Assembly: GCA_029251865.1 (NCBI GenBank)
Contig: JAQXCN010000013.1
Coordinates: 26,567 to 90,566, forward strand
Length of the DNA: 64,000 nucleotides
Origin: Crocinitomicaceae bacterium
Lineage (GTDB): Bacteria; Bacteroidota; Bacteroidia; Flavobacteriales_D; Crocinitomicaceae
Direction of reading: 5' to 3'
Shown here in pieces: positions 39,479 through 52,031 of this stretch (its first letter is position 1; each line of letters starts with the position of its first letter). The translations under genes were made by a program, and so were the position numbers. Under the pieces are notes generated by a model. That model was not told the DNA's origin and searched no databases. It saw only the letters and a program-made list of their open reading frames with translations.

Positions 39479-40147
39479 ATGGAAATAAAGAAAAATCCAG
39501 AAGTTGACGGCGATAAAATAAAATCCAGCTTCTTAATGATAGCCCTGAACTACGTTGCAGGCTTATCCTTAGCAGCATTTACTTTTCAAGCGGTCAAAAT
39601 AGACGACGATCTTTCAGATGGAAAGAAAAGACAAGTAAACCAAGTTCTTCAGGCTGAAGAAAAACCAGATGAAATAGAGCCAGAGATAGAAGAACCACCA
39701 GCGGTAGTTATTGAACCACCGATTGTTGAGGAAATAATCGAAGAAGAAAATATCGATGAACCACCTCCCCCAGATGTGACCCCTCCAGACCCACCTCCCA
39801 TTGCTGAGGAAGAGGTTATCGCTGTTGTGGAAGAAATCGTAGAATTCCCTGATGTTGAAGCGGCTTTCCCTGGAGGCCCCGCTGCTATGATGAAATGGAT
39901 TAATGAAAACGTCGACTACCCACAAACGTCCATTGAGATGAACGAACAAGGAAGAGTATTCTTGTCATTCGTAGTGGAAAAAGATGGAGGAATTACTAAT
40001 GTTGCTATAGAAAGAGGTGTAAGTCCAGATCTGGATAGAGAGGCAAAAAGGGTTGTGCGAAAAATGCCTAAATGGAACGCTGGTGAAGCTTCAGGCCGAA
40101 AAGTTAGGGCAAGATGTCGTCTCCCTATTAATTTCCAATTGAATTAG
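39479..40147 (+). CDS. TonB-like energy transducer
   Basis: N-terminal TM, Pro/Glu-rich spacer (EEPPAVVIEPPIVEEIIEEENIDEPPPPDVTPPDPPPI), TonB C-domain 'YPQTSIEMNEQGRVFLSFVVEKDGGITNVAIERGVSPDLDREAKRVVRKMPKW'. Confidence 0.9.
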   Translation: MEIKKNPEVDGDKIKSSFLMIALNYVAGLSLAAFTFQAVKIDDDLSDGKKRQVNQVLQAEEKPDEIEPEIEEPPAVVIEPPIVEEIIEEENIDEPPPPDVTPPDPPPIAEEEVIAVVEEIVEFPDVEAAFPGGPAAMMKWINENVDYPQTSIEMNEQGRVFLSFVVEKDGGITNVAIERGVSPDLDREAKRVVRKMPKWNAGEASGRKVRARCRLPINFQLN

Positions 40148-40149
40148 GG

Positions 40150-42943
<2,794 letters not shown>

Positions 42944-43004
42944 TTATTAAATAGCTTTTTACAGCAAAATACCGCTTACTTATCAACAAGGTATTAACGA
43001 AATA

Positions 43005-43577
43005 CTAATTATTGATCCAGGCTATTATTTCCGGGTCGGAAGGAGAGGTTCTTGGACCAATTACTTTTTCCAAATATCCGTCTTCATTGATAAGGTATTT
43101 TTGAAAATTCCATTTCACATCATTATCCGCTAAACCATTAAGCGCTTGCTGAGTTAAAAACTTATAGACTTCACATTTTGAACGCCCTTTGACTTTTACT
43201 TTAGACATAATTGGGAACGTAACACCGTAATTCTTTTTACAAAAAGTTAGAATATCGGCATCTGAACCAGGCTCCTGTCCCATAAAATCATTGGAAGGAA
43301 AAGCGATTATCGTAAAGTTATCTGAACCGTATTTTTTGTACAAAGCTTCCAATTGTTCATACTGAGGTGTCAAGCCGCATTTAGAGGCGGTATTAACAAC
43401 CATTACCTTCTTACCTTTTAATTGTGAAAGGTCAAACTCTTCTCCATTTATGTTCTCGACAACATACTCGTGAAGAGATTTCTTAGTTCCATTCATATTC
43501 TCTGAATTATTCTCCATGCAAAAAGCAGTTAAAAAAATAACGCCACAAAGCAGAAGAAGTATATTTACATTTTTCAT
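43005..43577 (-). CDS. Glutathione peroxidase-like protein
   Basis: 'VMVVNTASKCGLTPQYEQLEALYKKYG', 'FTIIAFPSNDFMGQEPGS', 'VKWNFQKYLINEDG'. Confidence 0.93.
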   Translation of the reverse strand: MKNVNILLLLCGVIFLTAFCMENNSENMNGTKKSLHEYVVENINGEEFDLSQLKGKKVMVVNTASKCGLTPQYEQLEALYKKYGSDNFTIIAFPSNDFMGQEPGSDADILTFCKKNYGVTFPIMSKVKVKGRSKCEVYKFLTQQALNGLADNDVKWNFQKYLINEDGYLEKVIGPRTSPSDPEIIAWINN

Positions 43578-43655
43578 ATGGTAAGGTAACACTTTTGACT
43601 ACAAATAGTTTAAATGGAACATTTTTTGTAATTCTACGAATACTGATTATAACCT

Positions 43656-44507
43656 ATGCGCTTAACTCTTATTTTATTTCTGTTTGTAATTGGCAATGTT
43701 TTCAGCCTCCCTAAAGTTTCAGCCCAAACTATATTCTCTGGAACATGGAAAGGAGCCTCATTTACGGATTCTCTAAATGTCCAATCCACAGTTGAAATGG
43801 AAATAAAAATTATCGGAGGATTAATTGAAGGTGTTTTAAAAACACAAAATGCTGAAAATACAATATCAGTAATGAAAATCGTAGGCCAAAAAAAGTATCT
43901 CAACTTTAATATTAGAGAAACAGAAAGATTTGTAAAAAAGAAAAGAGAAATAAAGCCCGAACTCAAAAAATATTCTTTCAAATACAATATTAAAACTGGA
44001 TATCTTGAAGCATTTAGGGATAGCTTAACTGATTTTAAAACCGTTCTATTTAAAGAGCGTTTCGAATTTAAACCAAAATCAAAAGCGTTGGGCGCAAACC
44101 ATTGGATCGATGCATTTGTAAAAGATTACAACAACGGAATTTCAGCCCCTGAAAAAAGACTAGAAGAACTCAGGGACTTTGTTTTCAAACCTATTCATTT
44201 CGATGTAGATCAATCAAAAATTAAAGAAGAATATATTTCTGAACTTCACGAAATAATAAGAATCATAAAAAGCCACTCTGATTTGCGAGTAAAAGTCGTC
44301 GGTCACACCGATTCCGATGGTTCAGATTCATATAATCAGAATTTATCGAAACGAAGGGCACAATCTATTATTGACTTCTTTACCAAGAATGGATTAAGGA
44401 GAGATAGAATCGTAATTGATTTCAAGGGTGAAAAACATCCTACAAAGTCAAATAAAACTACTAACGGCAAAAAACTAAATCGACGTGTTGATTTTTCTTT
44501 TATTTAA
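43656..44507 (+). CDS. OmpA family protein
   Basis: C-term 'FDVDQSKIKEEYISELHEIIRIIKSHSDLRVKVVGHTDSDGSDSYNQNLSKRRAQSIIDFF'; N-terminal signal peptide. Confidence 0.88.
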   Translation: MRLTLILFLFVIGNVFSLPKVSAQTIFSGTWKGASFTDSLNVQSTVEMEIKIIGGLIEGVLKTQNAENTISVMKIVGQKKYLNFNIRETERFVKKKREIKPELKKYSFKYNIKTGYLEAFRDSLTDFKTVLFKERFEFKPKSKALGANHWIDAFVKDYNNGISAPEKRLEELRDFVFKPIHFDVDQSKIKEEYISELHEIIRIIKSHSDLRVKVVGHTDSDGSDSYNQNLSKRRAQSIIDFFTKNGLRRDRIVIDFKGEKHPTKSNKTTNGKKLNRRVDFSFI

Positions 44508-47125
44508 TTCAGGTTACTAAGTTTTTCCTCTATGAGAGATATTTTTAATAAAGTATCCGCCTGTTTTTTCTTTTCGTTTTCAACGACAGTTGCTGGTGCT
44601 GAATTCACAAAACGCTCATTACCTAATTTCTTTTGAACACTGACGAGAAATCCTTTAGAATAGTCTAATTCCTGCTCTAGTTTAGTGCGTTCTGCCTTTA
44701 CATCTACCGCATCACCAAAAGGGACGTAGAACTGAATTCCGTCTACAATAAAGCCATTAGAATTTCCGATTTTTTCTACTGTCGCTTCAAAAACTGAAAG
44801 ATTTGCCATTTTTCTAATCATTGAGGTGAACTCTCGGCTCCCTGAATATTTACCTGAATAATAAAGCTCAAGCTTGACCTTGCCTCCAATATTTTGTTGC
44901 TTACGAATATTTCGAATACTAGATACAATGTCAGCAGCACCCGAGAACGATGTTAAAAGGTGCGCATCAAATCCCGAAACCTGCGGCCAACATGAAACCA
45001 CAAGGTCCTCATTTTGATCAGAAAGTTGGTGCCATATCTCTTCAGTAACAAAGGGCATAAATGGATGTAGAACTTTTAAAATATCATTAAAAATAGTAAT
45101 GGACTGCTCCAAGGTTTTACGGTCAATAGGATGCTGATAACCCGGCTTAATGATTTCTAAGTACCAAGAACAAAAGTCATCCCATACTAACTTATAACTA
45201 ACCATTAACGCCTCTGATATTTTGTAATTATCGTAGAGCTCATTGAGTTCGGCTAATGTTTTTTGAAATTTATTAGTGAACCATTCAATTGCGATCGCTG
45301 ACGAAGAAGGCTGCTCGATATCCTTAACCTCCCAACTTGAAATCAAACGAAAAGCATTCCATATTTTATTAGAGAAATTCCTCCCCTGTTCGCATTGACT
45401 TGTATCAAAAGGCAGATCATTTCCTGCAGGAGAACTAATTAGAACACCGACGCGAACTCCATCTGCACCAAACTTATGAATCAAATCTATAGGGTCCGGA
45501 GAATTCCCAAGCGATTTAGACATTTTGCGCCCTAGTTTGTCCCTCACAATGCCCGTGAAATAAACATTCTTAAAAGGAAGCTCATCTAAATATTCGTAAC
45601 CCGCCATAATCATCCGGGCTACCCAAAAAAACATTATTTCAGGTGCTGTAACAAGATCATTGGTGGGATAATAGTACTTTATTTCGTTGTTGTTTGGTTT
45701 TGTTAGGCCATCAAAAACCGATATTGGCCAAAGCCAGCTTGAAAACCAAGTGTCTAAGACATCTTCATCTTGTCTAAGATCTTCTGTTTGGACAGATTTA
45801 CCTAGCTTCTCAGAAGCAAATTTTACCGCTTCATCGATTGACTTGGCAACAACAAAATCATTCGTGCCTTTGCCGTAATAAAAGGCTGGTATTCTGTGTC
45901 CCCACCATAACTGCCGTGAAATACACCAATCTTTGATATTTTCCATCCAATGCCTGTAAGTATTTTTGAATTTGCTTGGATGGAACTGAATCTTGCCATT
46001 CATGACATTTTCAAGAGCTGGTTCTGCCAACTCCTTCATGTTCACGAACCACTGTAACGATAATTTAGGCTCAATAACGGCATTTGTCCGTTCCGAATAA
46101 CCAACTTTATTTTGATGATCTTCAACCTTTATCAAATATCCCTTTTCGTTAAGTTCCTTTTCAATACCCTTTCTGACTTCAAAACGATCTACGCCCTCAT
46201 AATGCAATCCATAAGCATTTAAAGTACCATTATCGTTAAATACATTGATATTATCTAGGTTATGTTTAACACCAATTTCATAATCATTTATATCATGTGC
46301 TGGCGTTATCTTTAAACAACCTGTCCCAAATTCAACATCGACGTATTCATCAGTCACCACAGGAATAGTTCTATCAGTTAAAGGCACATGTATTCGCTTG
46401 CCATGTAAATTTTTGTAACGGTCATCCTTAGGGTTAACACAGATCGCTGTATCCCCAAAAATCGTTTCTGGCCTTGTAGTTGCTACGGTTATCCATTCAT
46501 CCTGAGTGTCTTCAACCTTGTAGCGAACATAAAATAATTTTGAATTTACCTCTTTGTGAAGTACTTCTTCATCAGAAACAGCAGTTAAAGCATCAGGATC
46601 CCAGTTCACCATTCTTACTCCTCTGTATATTTTTCCTTTGTTAAATAAATCAACAAAAACGTCAAATACAGATTCAGAATAGTCCTCATCCATTGTAAAC
46701 TGCGTTCTATCCCAATCACATGAGGCTCCAAGTTTTTTAAGCTGTTCCAGAATTATACCGCCATGCTTATCTTTCCATTCAAAAGCATGACTTAAAAATT
46801 CATCTCTAGTTAAATCGGTTTTATTTAGCCCTTCACTTTTAAGTTTCTGAACGACCTTTGCCTCTGTCGCTATAGATGCGTGATCCGTACCAGGAACCCA
46901 ACAAGCATTTTTACCTTGCATTCTGGCTCTTCGAATAAGAACATCTTGAATGGTATTGTTCAACATATGTCCCATATGTAAAACACCCGTAACGTTTGGC
47001 GGTGGTATTACGACAGTAAAAGGCTCTCGATCATCCGGAACGGAGTTGAAATAACCTTTTTCCAACCAATGCGCATACCATTTCTCTTCTGCGATTTTTG
47101 GATCATATGTCTTTGTAATACTCAT
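44504..47125 (-). CDS. valS: Valine--tRNA ligase
   Basis: 'IPPPNVTGVLHMGHMLNNTIQD' (HIGH), 'GRKMSKSLGNSPDP' (KMSKS), 'CISRQLWWGHRIPAFYYG', C-terminal coiled coil. Confidence 0.97.
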   Translation of the reverse strand: MSITKTYDPKIAEEKWYAHWLEKGYFNSVPDDREPFTVVIPPPNVTGVLHMGHMLNNTIQDVLIRRARMQGKNACWVPGTDHASIATEAKVVQKLKSEGLNKTDLTRDEFLSHAFEWKDKHGGIILEQLKKLGASCDWDRTQFTMDEDYSESVFDVFVDLFNKGKIYRGVRMVNWDPDALTAVSDEEVLHKEVNSKLFYVRYKVEDTQDEWITVATTRPETIFGDTAICVNPKDDRYKNLHGKRIHVPLTDRTIPVVTDEYVDVEFGTGCLKITPAHDINDYEIGVKHNLDNINVFNDNGTLNAYGLHYEGVDRFEVRKGIEKELNEKGYLIKVEDHQNKVGYSERTNAVIEPKLSLQWFVNMKELAEPALENVMNGKIQFHPSKFKNTYRHWMENIKDWCISRQLWWGHRIPAFYYGKGTNDFVVAKSIDEAVKFASEKLGKSVQTEDLRQDEDVLDTWFSSWLWPISVFDGLTKPNNNEIKYYYPTNDLVTAPEIMFFWVARMIMAGYEYLDELPFKNVYFTGIVRDKLGRKMSKSLGNSPDPIDLIHKFGADGVRVGVLISSPAGNDLPFDTSQCEQGRNFSNKIWNAFRLISSWEVKDIEQPSSSAIAIEWFTNKFQKTLAELNELYDNYKISEALMVSYKLVWDDFCSWYLEIIKPGYQHPIDRKTLEQSITIFNDILKVLHPFMPFVTEEIWHQLSDQNEDLVVSCWPQVSGFDAHLLTSFSGAADIVSSIRNIRKQQNIGGKVKLELYYSGKYSGSREFTSMIRKMANLSVFEATVEKIGNSNGFIVDGIQFYVPFGDAVDVKAERTKLEQELDYSKGFLVSVQKKLGNERFVNSAPATVVENEKKKQADTLLKISLIEEKLSNLN

Positions 47126-47141
47126 ACTAGAATTTTAAATG

Positions 47142-47149
47142 CAAAGGTA
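47142..47149 (-). promoter_or_regulatory. Putative -7 box TACCTTTG for valS
   Basis: + strand 'caaaggta' 16 nt before the valS ATG. Confidence 0.45.
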
Positions 47150-47329
47150 TAAAAACCTTAGCATTTATATACTGATTACACTCATGAACCTTAATAAATT
47201 AAAACAATATTTATCTTACCTAGAAATAGATGTCGGATAAATAGCTTTTACATCCATTTAACATTTATCCGCTTATAAGTTGTGTTCATTTGAACTGCGC
47301 ATTACGCATAAGTACCATTTAATTGTTAC

Positions 47330-47414
47330 ACCAAGGAATTAGACCAACAACAATAATTTACTCAAATTCCAAAAATTCATTTGTTGTTTTTTGTTTGTAG
47401 AAAAAAACCTTGGT
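47330..47414. other. Nested inverted repeats in the valS-pyrE intergenic region
   Basis: Outer ACCAAGG (47330-47336)/CCTTGGT (47408-47414); inner AACAACAA (47346-47353)/ TTGTTGTT (47381-47388). Confidence 0.4.
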
Positions 47415-47527
47415 AATTGCGAAAATTAAATAGACACAAATGATGAAAGCATAAGGGAACATCGTTATGCTTGAAGTATTTTAATGAATCGTTGATAAAA
47501 ATTCAGGATTGTTCAGTAAAAACTTTA

Positions 47528-47535
47528 TACTTTTG
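47528..47535 (+). promoter_or_regulatory. Putative -7 box TACTTTTG for pyrE, 4 nt before ATG
   Basis: TAnnTTTG consensus; 'cggc' then ATG 47540; TTG 16 nt upstream. Confidence 0.5.
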
Positions 47536-47539
47536 CGGC

Positions 47540-48184
47540 ATGACCAACGATAAATATAGGGCCTTAAAAATTGCTGAGTTACTATTGCAAGTTAAAGCCG
47601 TAAAACTACAACCTGATGCACCCTTTACATGGGCGTCAGGATGGAAATCACCGATATATTGTGACAATAGAATCACGCTCTCTCATCCTTCCGTAAGAAC
47701 GCATATCAGACAAAAATTGGTCGCATTAATTACCGAGAAATTTGGTAATCCAGATATTATTGTTGGCGTAGCGACAGGAGCAATTGCCATAGGCGCATTA
47801 GTAGCTCAAGAAATGGGCTTGCCTTTTATCTACGTTAGAAGCGCTGCCAAAGGTCATGGAAGAAAGAACCTCATTGAAGGTCATTATGAAAAAGGGCAAA
47901 AAGCTGTGGTAATTGAAGATTTAATCTCCACTGGAGGAAGTAGTCTCAAAGCGGTAGAATCGTTAAGAGAATCAGGAATTGAAGTCAAAGGACTTACTGC
48001 AATATTTACGTATGGGTTTTCTGAATCTGAGGACCGATTCAACAAAGCAGAATGCCCCTACTCTACCCTTACAGACTATACCACATTACTTGAGAAAGCA
48101 CTAGACTCAAATTATATCAAAGAACAAAATCTGCATTTATTAAGGGAATGGAGCAGAGAACCTTCAAAATGGTTAAATTCGTAG
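47540..48184 (+). CDS. pyrE: Orotate phosphoribosyltransferase
   Basis: 'FTWASGWKSPIYCDNRITLSHPSVR', 'GVATGAIAIGALVA', 'AVVIEDLISTGGSSLKAVESLR'. ORF start 47471 lies upstream of the predicted promoter. Confidence 0.95.
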   Translation: MTNDKYRALKIAELLLQVKAVKLQPDAPFTWASGWKSPIYCDNRITLSHPSVRTHIRQKLVALITEKFGNPDIIVGVATGAIAIGALVAQEMGLPFIYVRSAAKGHGRKNLIEGHYEKGQKAVVIEDLISTGGSSLKAVESLRESGIEVKGLTAIFTYGFSESEDRFNKAECPYSTLTDYTTLLEKALDSNYIKEQNLHLLREWSREPSKWLNS

Positions 48185-48185
48185 C

Positions 48186-48584
48186 ATGATTTTAAAAGGA
48201 GAAAAAGTAAGTATAGGAACCGATAAGGAAAAGATTATAAAATTCTTAACGAATCCTAAAAATTTTGAGCTTTTACTTCCAATGGAAAAAGTCAAAGACT
48301 TTAAAAGCGATGCTGAGGGATGTTCGTTTAAAGTTCAAGGTGGATTTATGATTGCATTGATTCAAGACGGGTTTGAAAAAGATAAAGTGTTTTTAAAATC
48401 TGGTGAAAAATCGCCGTTTCCATTCAAGTTGACTATTTTTCTTTCGGACAAAAGTGAAACTGAAACCGAAGGCTATATAGAGTTCAATGGCGAAGTCAAT
48501 GCTTTTCTAAAAATGATGGTTGAAAAGCCCTTATTGAGCCTTTTCAACTACATGTCTAGTAAACTAAACAAGCACTTTTCATAA
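48186..48584 (+). CDS. SRPBCC/START-like domain protein
   Basis: 132 aa; sits between pyrE and birA; 'DKEKIIKFLTNPKNFELLLPMEKV' pattern. Confidence 0.65.
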   Translation: MILKGEKVSIGTDKEKIIKFLTNPKNFELLLPMEKVKDFKSDAEGCSFKVQGGFMIALIQDGFEKDKVFLKSGEKSPFPFKLTIFLSDKSETETEGYIEFNGEVNAFLKMMVEKPLLSLFNYMSSKLNKHFS

Positions 48585-49328
48585 AAACTTCAGTTCTTTA
48601 TTTTGATAAAAATGCAAGGTTCCGTTGATTTCAAGTTCAAGCCTTCCATCTATATCTACCCCTCGAATTATTCCCTGAATGTGCTTTTCGTCAATTAAAA
48701 AAGACCGTTCTTCATCTTTTCCAAATAAATTATTTTTATAAATATTTCGGAGGTGTTTCCTTTTTGACTCATCAGAAATAAAGGCCTCCCATTTCTGAAA
48801 GGTTTCAATAAGTGAAATCCAAATAGACTCTATAAGGTAGGACTTACGATTTTCAATTTGCATACTCGTTGCTGAATCTAAGTTTCTAAAAACTGTTTGA
48901 TTTACATTAATTCCAATCCCCGCAATGGATTGAAATAGTTTTGAACCCATTAACTTATTTTCAATAAGAATTCCAGAAATTTTTTTCCCTTTAACGAGAA
49001 TATCATTGGGCCATTTGATTTCGCTTTGGACACCATGCAATTGAAAAAATTCAAGAAGAACGACGGACACAAAACTATTTACGTCAAATAAAGAAGATGA
49101 ATCAAGGGTGGGGAACTCAAAAATAAACGAGGTTAGTATATTTTTAGCTGACTCGGACTGCCATTCTGAGTGCCTCTGACCTCTGCCACACGTCTGATTT
49201 TCTGCCAATATTACCGAACCATGGGCGCCCAAGCCCTCTTTAATGAGTTTGGCAGCAAAATTGTTAGTTGAATCCACTGAAGACAAGCGAATCTTGTGGA
49301 TACCTATTTTGGAATTGATTTGCATCAT
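48579..49328 (-). CDS. birA: Biotin--[acetyl-CoA-carboxylase] ligase
   Basis: 'LSSVDSTNNFAAKLI', 'AENQTCGRGQRHSEWQSESAKNILTSF', 'IKWPNDILVKGKKISGILIEN', 'GIGINVNQ'; no N-terminal HTH. Confidence 0.93.
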   Translation of the reverse strand: MMQINSKIGIHKIRLSSVDSTNNFAAKLIKEGLGAHGSVILAENQTCGRGQRHSEWQSESAKNILTSFIFEFPTLDSSSLFDVNSFVSVVLLEFFQLHGVQSEIKWPNDILVKGKKISGILIENKLMGSKLFQSIAGIGINVNQTVFRNLDSATSMQIENRKSYLIESIWISLIETFQKWEAFISDESKRKHLRNIYKNNLFGKDEERSFLIDEKHIQGIIRGVDIDGRLELEINGTLHFYQNKELKFL

Positions 49329-49382
49329 AATGATCGAGTACAAAATTAAAATTAATCACTTAGATTTGTCATACCTTTAGCT

Positions 49383-49754
49383 ATGAGTAAAAAATTATCA
49401 AAATCTCCTTCAGAACAATTGTGTGATGCAATCGTTGAAGGTATGCAAGAAAATAAAGCAAATGAAATAGTTGTTCTTGATTTACGTGAACTCGATGGCG
49501 CAGTAAGCGAGTTTTTCGTCATCTGCTCTGGTGACTCAAACACGCACGTTGATGGTATTTCTAATTCCATCACAAAATTTGTGAGGAAAACCATGCAAGA
49601 AAAGCCATGGAATATTGAAGGTAAAACAAACAGTGATTGGATTCTGTTAGATTATGTAAATGTTATAGGGCACGTTTTCTACAAAGACAAAAGATCATTT
49701 TACGACATAGAGGAGCTTTGGTCTGATGCAACAAGAAAAGACATACCAAATTAA
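49383..49754 (+). CDS. rsfS: Ribosome silencing factor RsfS
   Basis: 'LCDAIVEGMQENKANEIVVLDLRELDGAVSEFFVICSGDSNTHVDGI', 'GKTNSDWILLDYVNVIGHVF'. Confidence 0.94.
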   Translation: MSKKLSKSPSEQLCDAIVEGMQENKANEIVVLDLRELDGAVSEFFVICSGDSNTHVDGISNSITKFVRKTMQEKPWNIEGKTNSDWILLDYVNVIGHVFYKDKRSFYDIEELWSDATRKDIPN

Positions 49755-49771
49755 AAAAGACAAAAAAACAA

Positions 49772-51826
49772 ATGGCAAATAAAAAAAGTAACTTCTCTAT
49801 CTATTGGATATACGCGATTTTAGGTGTAGGACTTATCGCATTTCAGTTGTACATGGGGAAATCAGATCGAGCCTCTGTTAAGATGCAGACTCTTCTTGAG
49901 ATTGCAGACGAAGCAGGTGTTGATAATGTCATTATTATTAACGAGAAAAGTGCAGAATTTCGACTTAATAAAGAGGGCTTAGACCTTGTTAAAAAAAGTG
50001 ATGATGCGGAGCTGAAAAAATTAAACGCAACCATTAAGGAATCAAAAGAAACGGACAAAACAAAACTGTTATTTGAAATAGAAAAAATTGATCAAACTTA
50101 TCTTTCACAGGAACTTAAAGACCGTGAAATACCTTTCGAATACGAAGAGCGTGTGGATTATTTTGGAACCATATTGAGTTACCTTCTTCCTTTCGTAATT
50201 ATTATTGCAATATGGATTTTCGTCATGCGCAGAATGTCCGGAGGTAATGCCGGTGGCGGTGGACAAATTTTTAATATAGGTAAGTCAAAAGCTCGTGTTT
50301 ACGAAAACGGTAAAACGACAAATGTTAACTTTTCAGACGTTGCGGGCCTAGAAGGTGCTAAAGAAGAAATTGTGGAAATCGTAGAATTCCTGAAAAACCC
50401 TTCAAAATATACAGAATTAGGTGCTAAAATACCCAAGGGTGCCTTACTCGTAGGGCCTCCAGGAACGGGTAAAACATTGCTTGCTAAAGCCGTGGCGGGT
50501 GAAGCCAAGGTTCCTTTCTTCTCTTTGTCAGGTTCTGATTTTGTCGAAATGTTTGTTGGTGTTGGAGCATCTCGTGTGCGTGACTTGTTTAAGCAAGCCA
50601 AAGAAAAATCACCGGCGATCATTTTTATTGATGAAATCGACGCGATAGGTAGAGCGCGTGGTAAAAACAATGGTTTTAACTCCAACGATGAAAGAGAAAA
50701 TACCCTAAACCAACTATTGACAGAAATGGATGGCTTTGGCACAAATTCAGGTGTCATTATATTGGCCGCGACAAACAGAGCGGATGTTCTTGACGGTGCA
50801 TTAATGCGTGCAGGTAGATTTGACAGACAAATTTACGTTGATATGCCAGATTTGAACGAAAGAAAAGAAATCTTCGAAGTACATTTAAAGCCTTTAAAAC
50901 TAGAAGACAATCTCGACGTAGATTTTCTTTCAAAACAAACACCCGGCTTCTCTGGAGCAGACATAGCAAATTTATGTAACGAAGCAGCACTTATTGCGGC
51001 AAGAAATGATAAGAAACAAGTTGAGAAACAAGATTTCTTAGATGCTGTAGATCGAATTGTGGGTGGACTAGAGAAGAAAAATAAAATCATAACTGTAGGT
51101 GAGAAAAAAGCGATTGCTTTTCATGAAGCCGGTCACGCGACAGTATCATGGCTTCTAGAACACGCTCACCCGCTCGTAAAAGTAACCATCGTGCCGAGAG
51201 GACAATCACTTGGCGCAGCCTGGTATCTCCCTGAAGAGCGCAGTATTACTACAACGGAGCAGATTCTTGATGAGATGTGCTCAGCACTTGGAGGCCGAGC
51301 AGCCGAACAATTGATATTTGGTAAAATAAGTACTGGTGCTCTAAGCGACCTTGAAAAGGTAACGAAACAAGCGTATGCAATGGTATCAATATACGGCCTT
51401 AATGAAAAAATAGGTAATATATCTTATTACGATTCTCGCGGTGGTGATATGTTTACGAAACCATACTCAGATGACCGGGCAAGAATCATTGATGAAGAAG
51501 TCAGTAAGATGATTGAATCACAATATGAGCGTGCCCTTGAGCTTCTCACTAAAAATAAAGAAAAACTAACAGCGCTCGCGAATAAACTTCTATCACAAGA
51601 GGTGATTTTCAAAGAGGATTTAGAACTTATTTTCGGAAAAAGAGAATGGGAAAAAAATGACATTGTGGAAACTGTGGAAGCAACAGCAGAGGAAGTAGAA
51701 TCCTCAGGAAAAAAGAAAGAATTAGAAAGTATAAAACTCACAGAACCAACAGATAGTGTTGAAGATCAAACTGAGATACCTAAACCTCCAATGGATTCGG
51801 AAAACGAAGAAGAGTTGAATGACTAA
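49772..51826 (+). CDS. ftsH: ATP-dependent zinc metalloprotease FtsH
   Basis: 'GALLVGPPGTGKTLLAKAVAGEA', 'IIFIDEIDAIGRARG', 'RAGRFDRQIYVDMPDLNER', 'AFHEAGHATVSWLLEHAHPL' (HEAGH). Confidence 0.97.
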   Translation: MANKKSNFSIYWIYAILGVGLIAFQLYMGKSDRASVKMQTLLEIADEAGVDNVIIINEKSAEFRLNKEGLDLVKKSDDAELKKLNATIKESKETDKTKLLFEIEKIDQTYLSQELKDREIPFEYEERVDYFGTILSYLLPFVIIIAIWIFVMRRMSGGNAGGGGQIFNIGKSKARVYENGKTTNVNFSDVAGLEGAKEEIVEIVEFLKNPSKYTELGAKIPKGALLVGPPGTGKTLLAKAVAGEAKVPFFSLSGSDFVEMFVGVGASRVRDLFKQAKEKSPAIIFIDEIDAIGRARGKNNGFNSNDERENTLNQLLTEMDGFGTNSGVIILAATNRADVLDGALMRAGRFDRQIYVDMPDLNERKEIFEVHLKPLKLEDNLDVDFLSKQTPGFSGADIANLCNEAALIAARNDKKQVEKQDFLDAVDRIVGGLEKKNKIITVGEKKAIAFHEAGHATVSWLLEHAHPLVKVTIVPRGQSLGAAWYLPEERSITTTEQILDEMCSALGGRAAEQLIFGKISTGALSDLEKVTKQAYAMVSIYGLNEKIGNISYYDSRGGDMFTKPYSDDRARIIDEEVSKMIESQYERALELLTKNKEKLTALANKLLSQEVIFKEDLELIFGKREWEKNDIVETVEATAEEVESSGKKKELESIKLTEPTDSVEDQTEIPKPPMDSENEEELND

Positions 51827-52031
51827 AGCAAAAATTATTTCTACGAGCGACCGTATTTATTTCCAACTTTGCCAATCCATATTGTCAATGCATGAAATAC
51901 CATATCAAATAAATAGCACAATGGACTCAATGTATAACAATTTTGGCGCATTCGAAATCTTTGTTCTCGAAGCTGATAAAGAAAAGGCCATTGAAGCATT
52001 AAACAATCATGAGAACGCTGCTGACGCGTAG
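51819..52031 (+). CDS. Small DUF2007-like protein
   Basis: 70 aa; overlaps the ftsH stop and the cdsA start; pattern '..QLCQSILSMHEIPYQINSTMDSMYNNFGAFEIFVLEADKEKAIEAL'. Confidence 0.6.
   Translation: MTKAKIISTSDRIYFQLCQSILSMHEIPYQINSTMDSMYNNFGAFEIFVLEADKEKAIEALNNHENAADA

Noticed and set aside
39614-39949. 111-aa minus ORF opposite the tonB-like gene
   Set aside because: Antisense of the Pro/Glu-rich spacer; Trp/Phe-rich composition is a codon artefact.
50299-51741. Minus-strand ORFs (152, 77, 85, 104 aa) inside ftsH
   Set aside because: Fully antisense to a highly conserved ftsH, with Ser/Leu-rich shadow-ORF composition and no recognisable motif.
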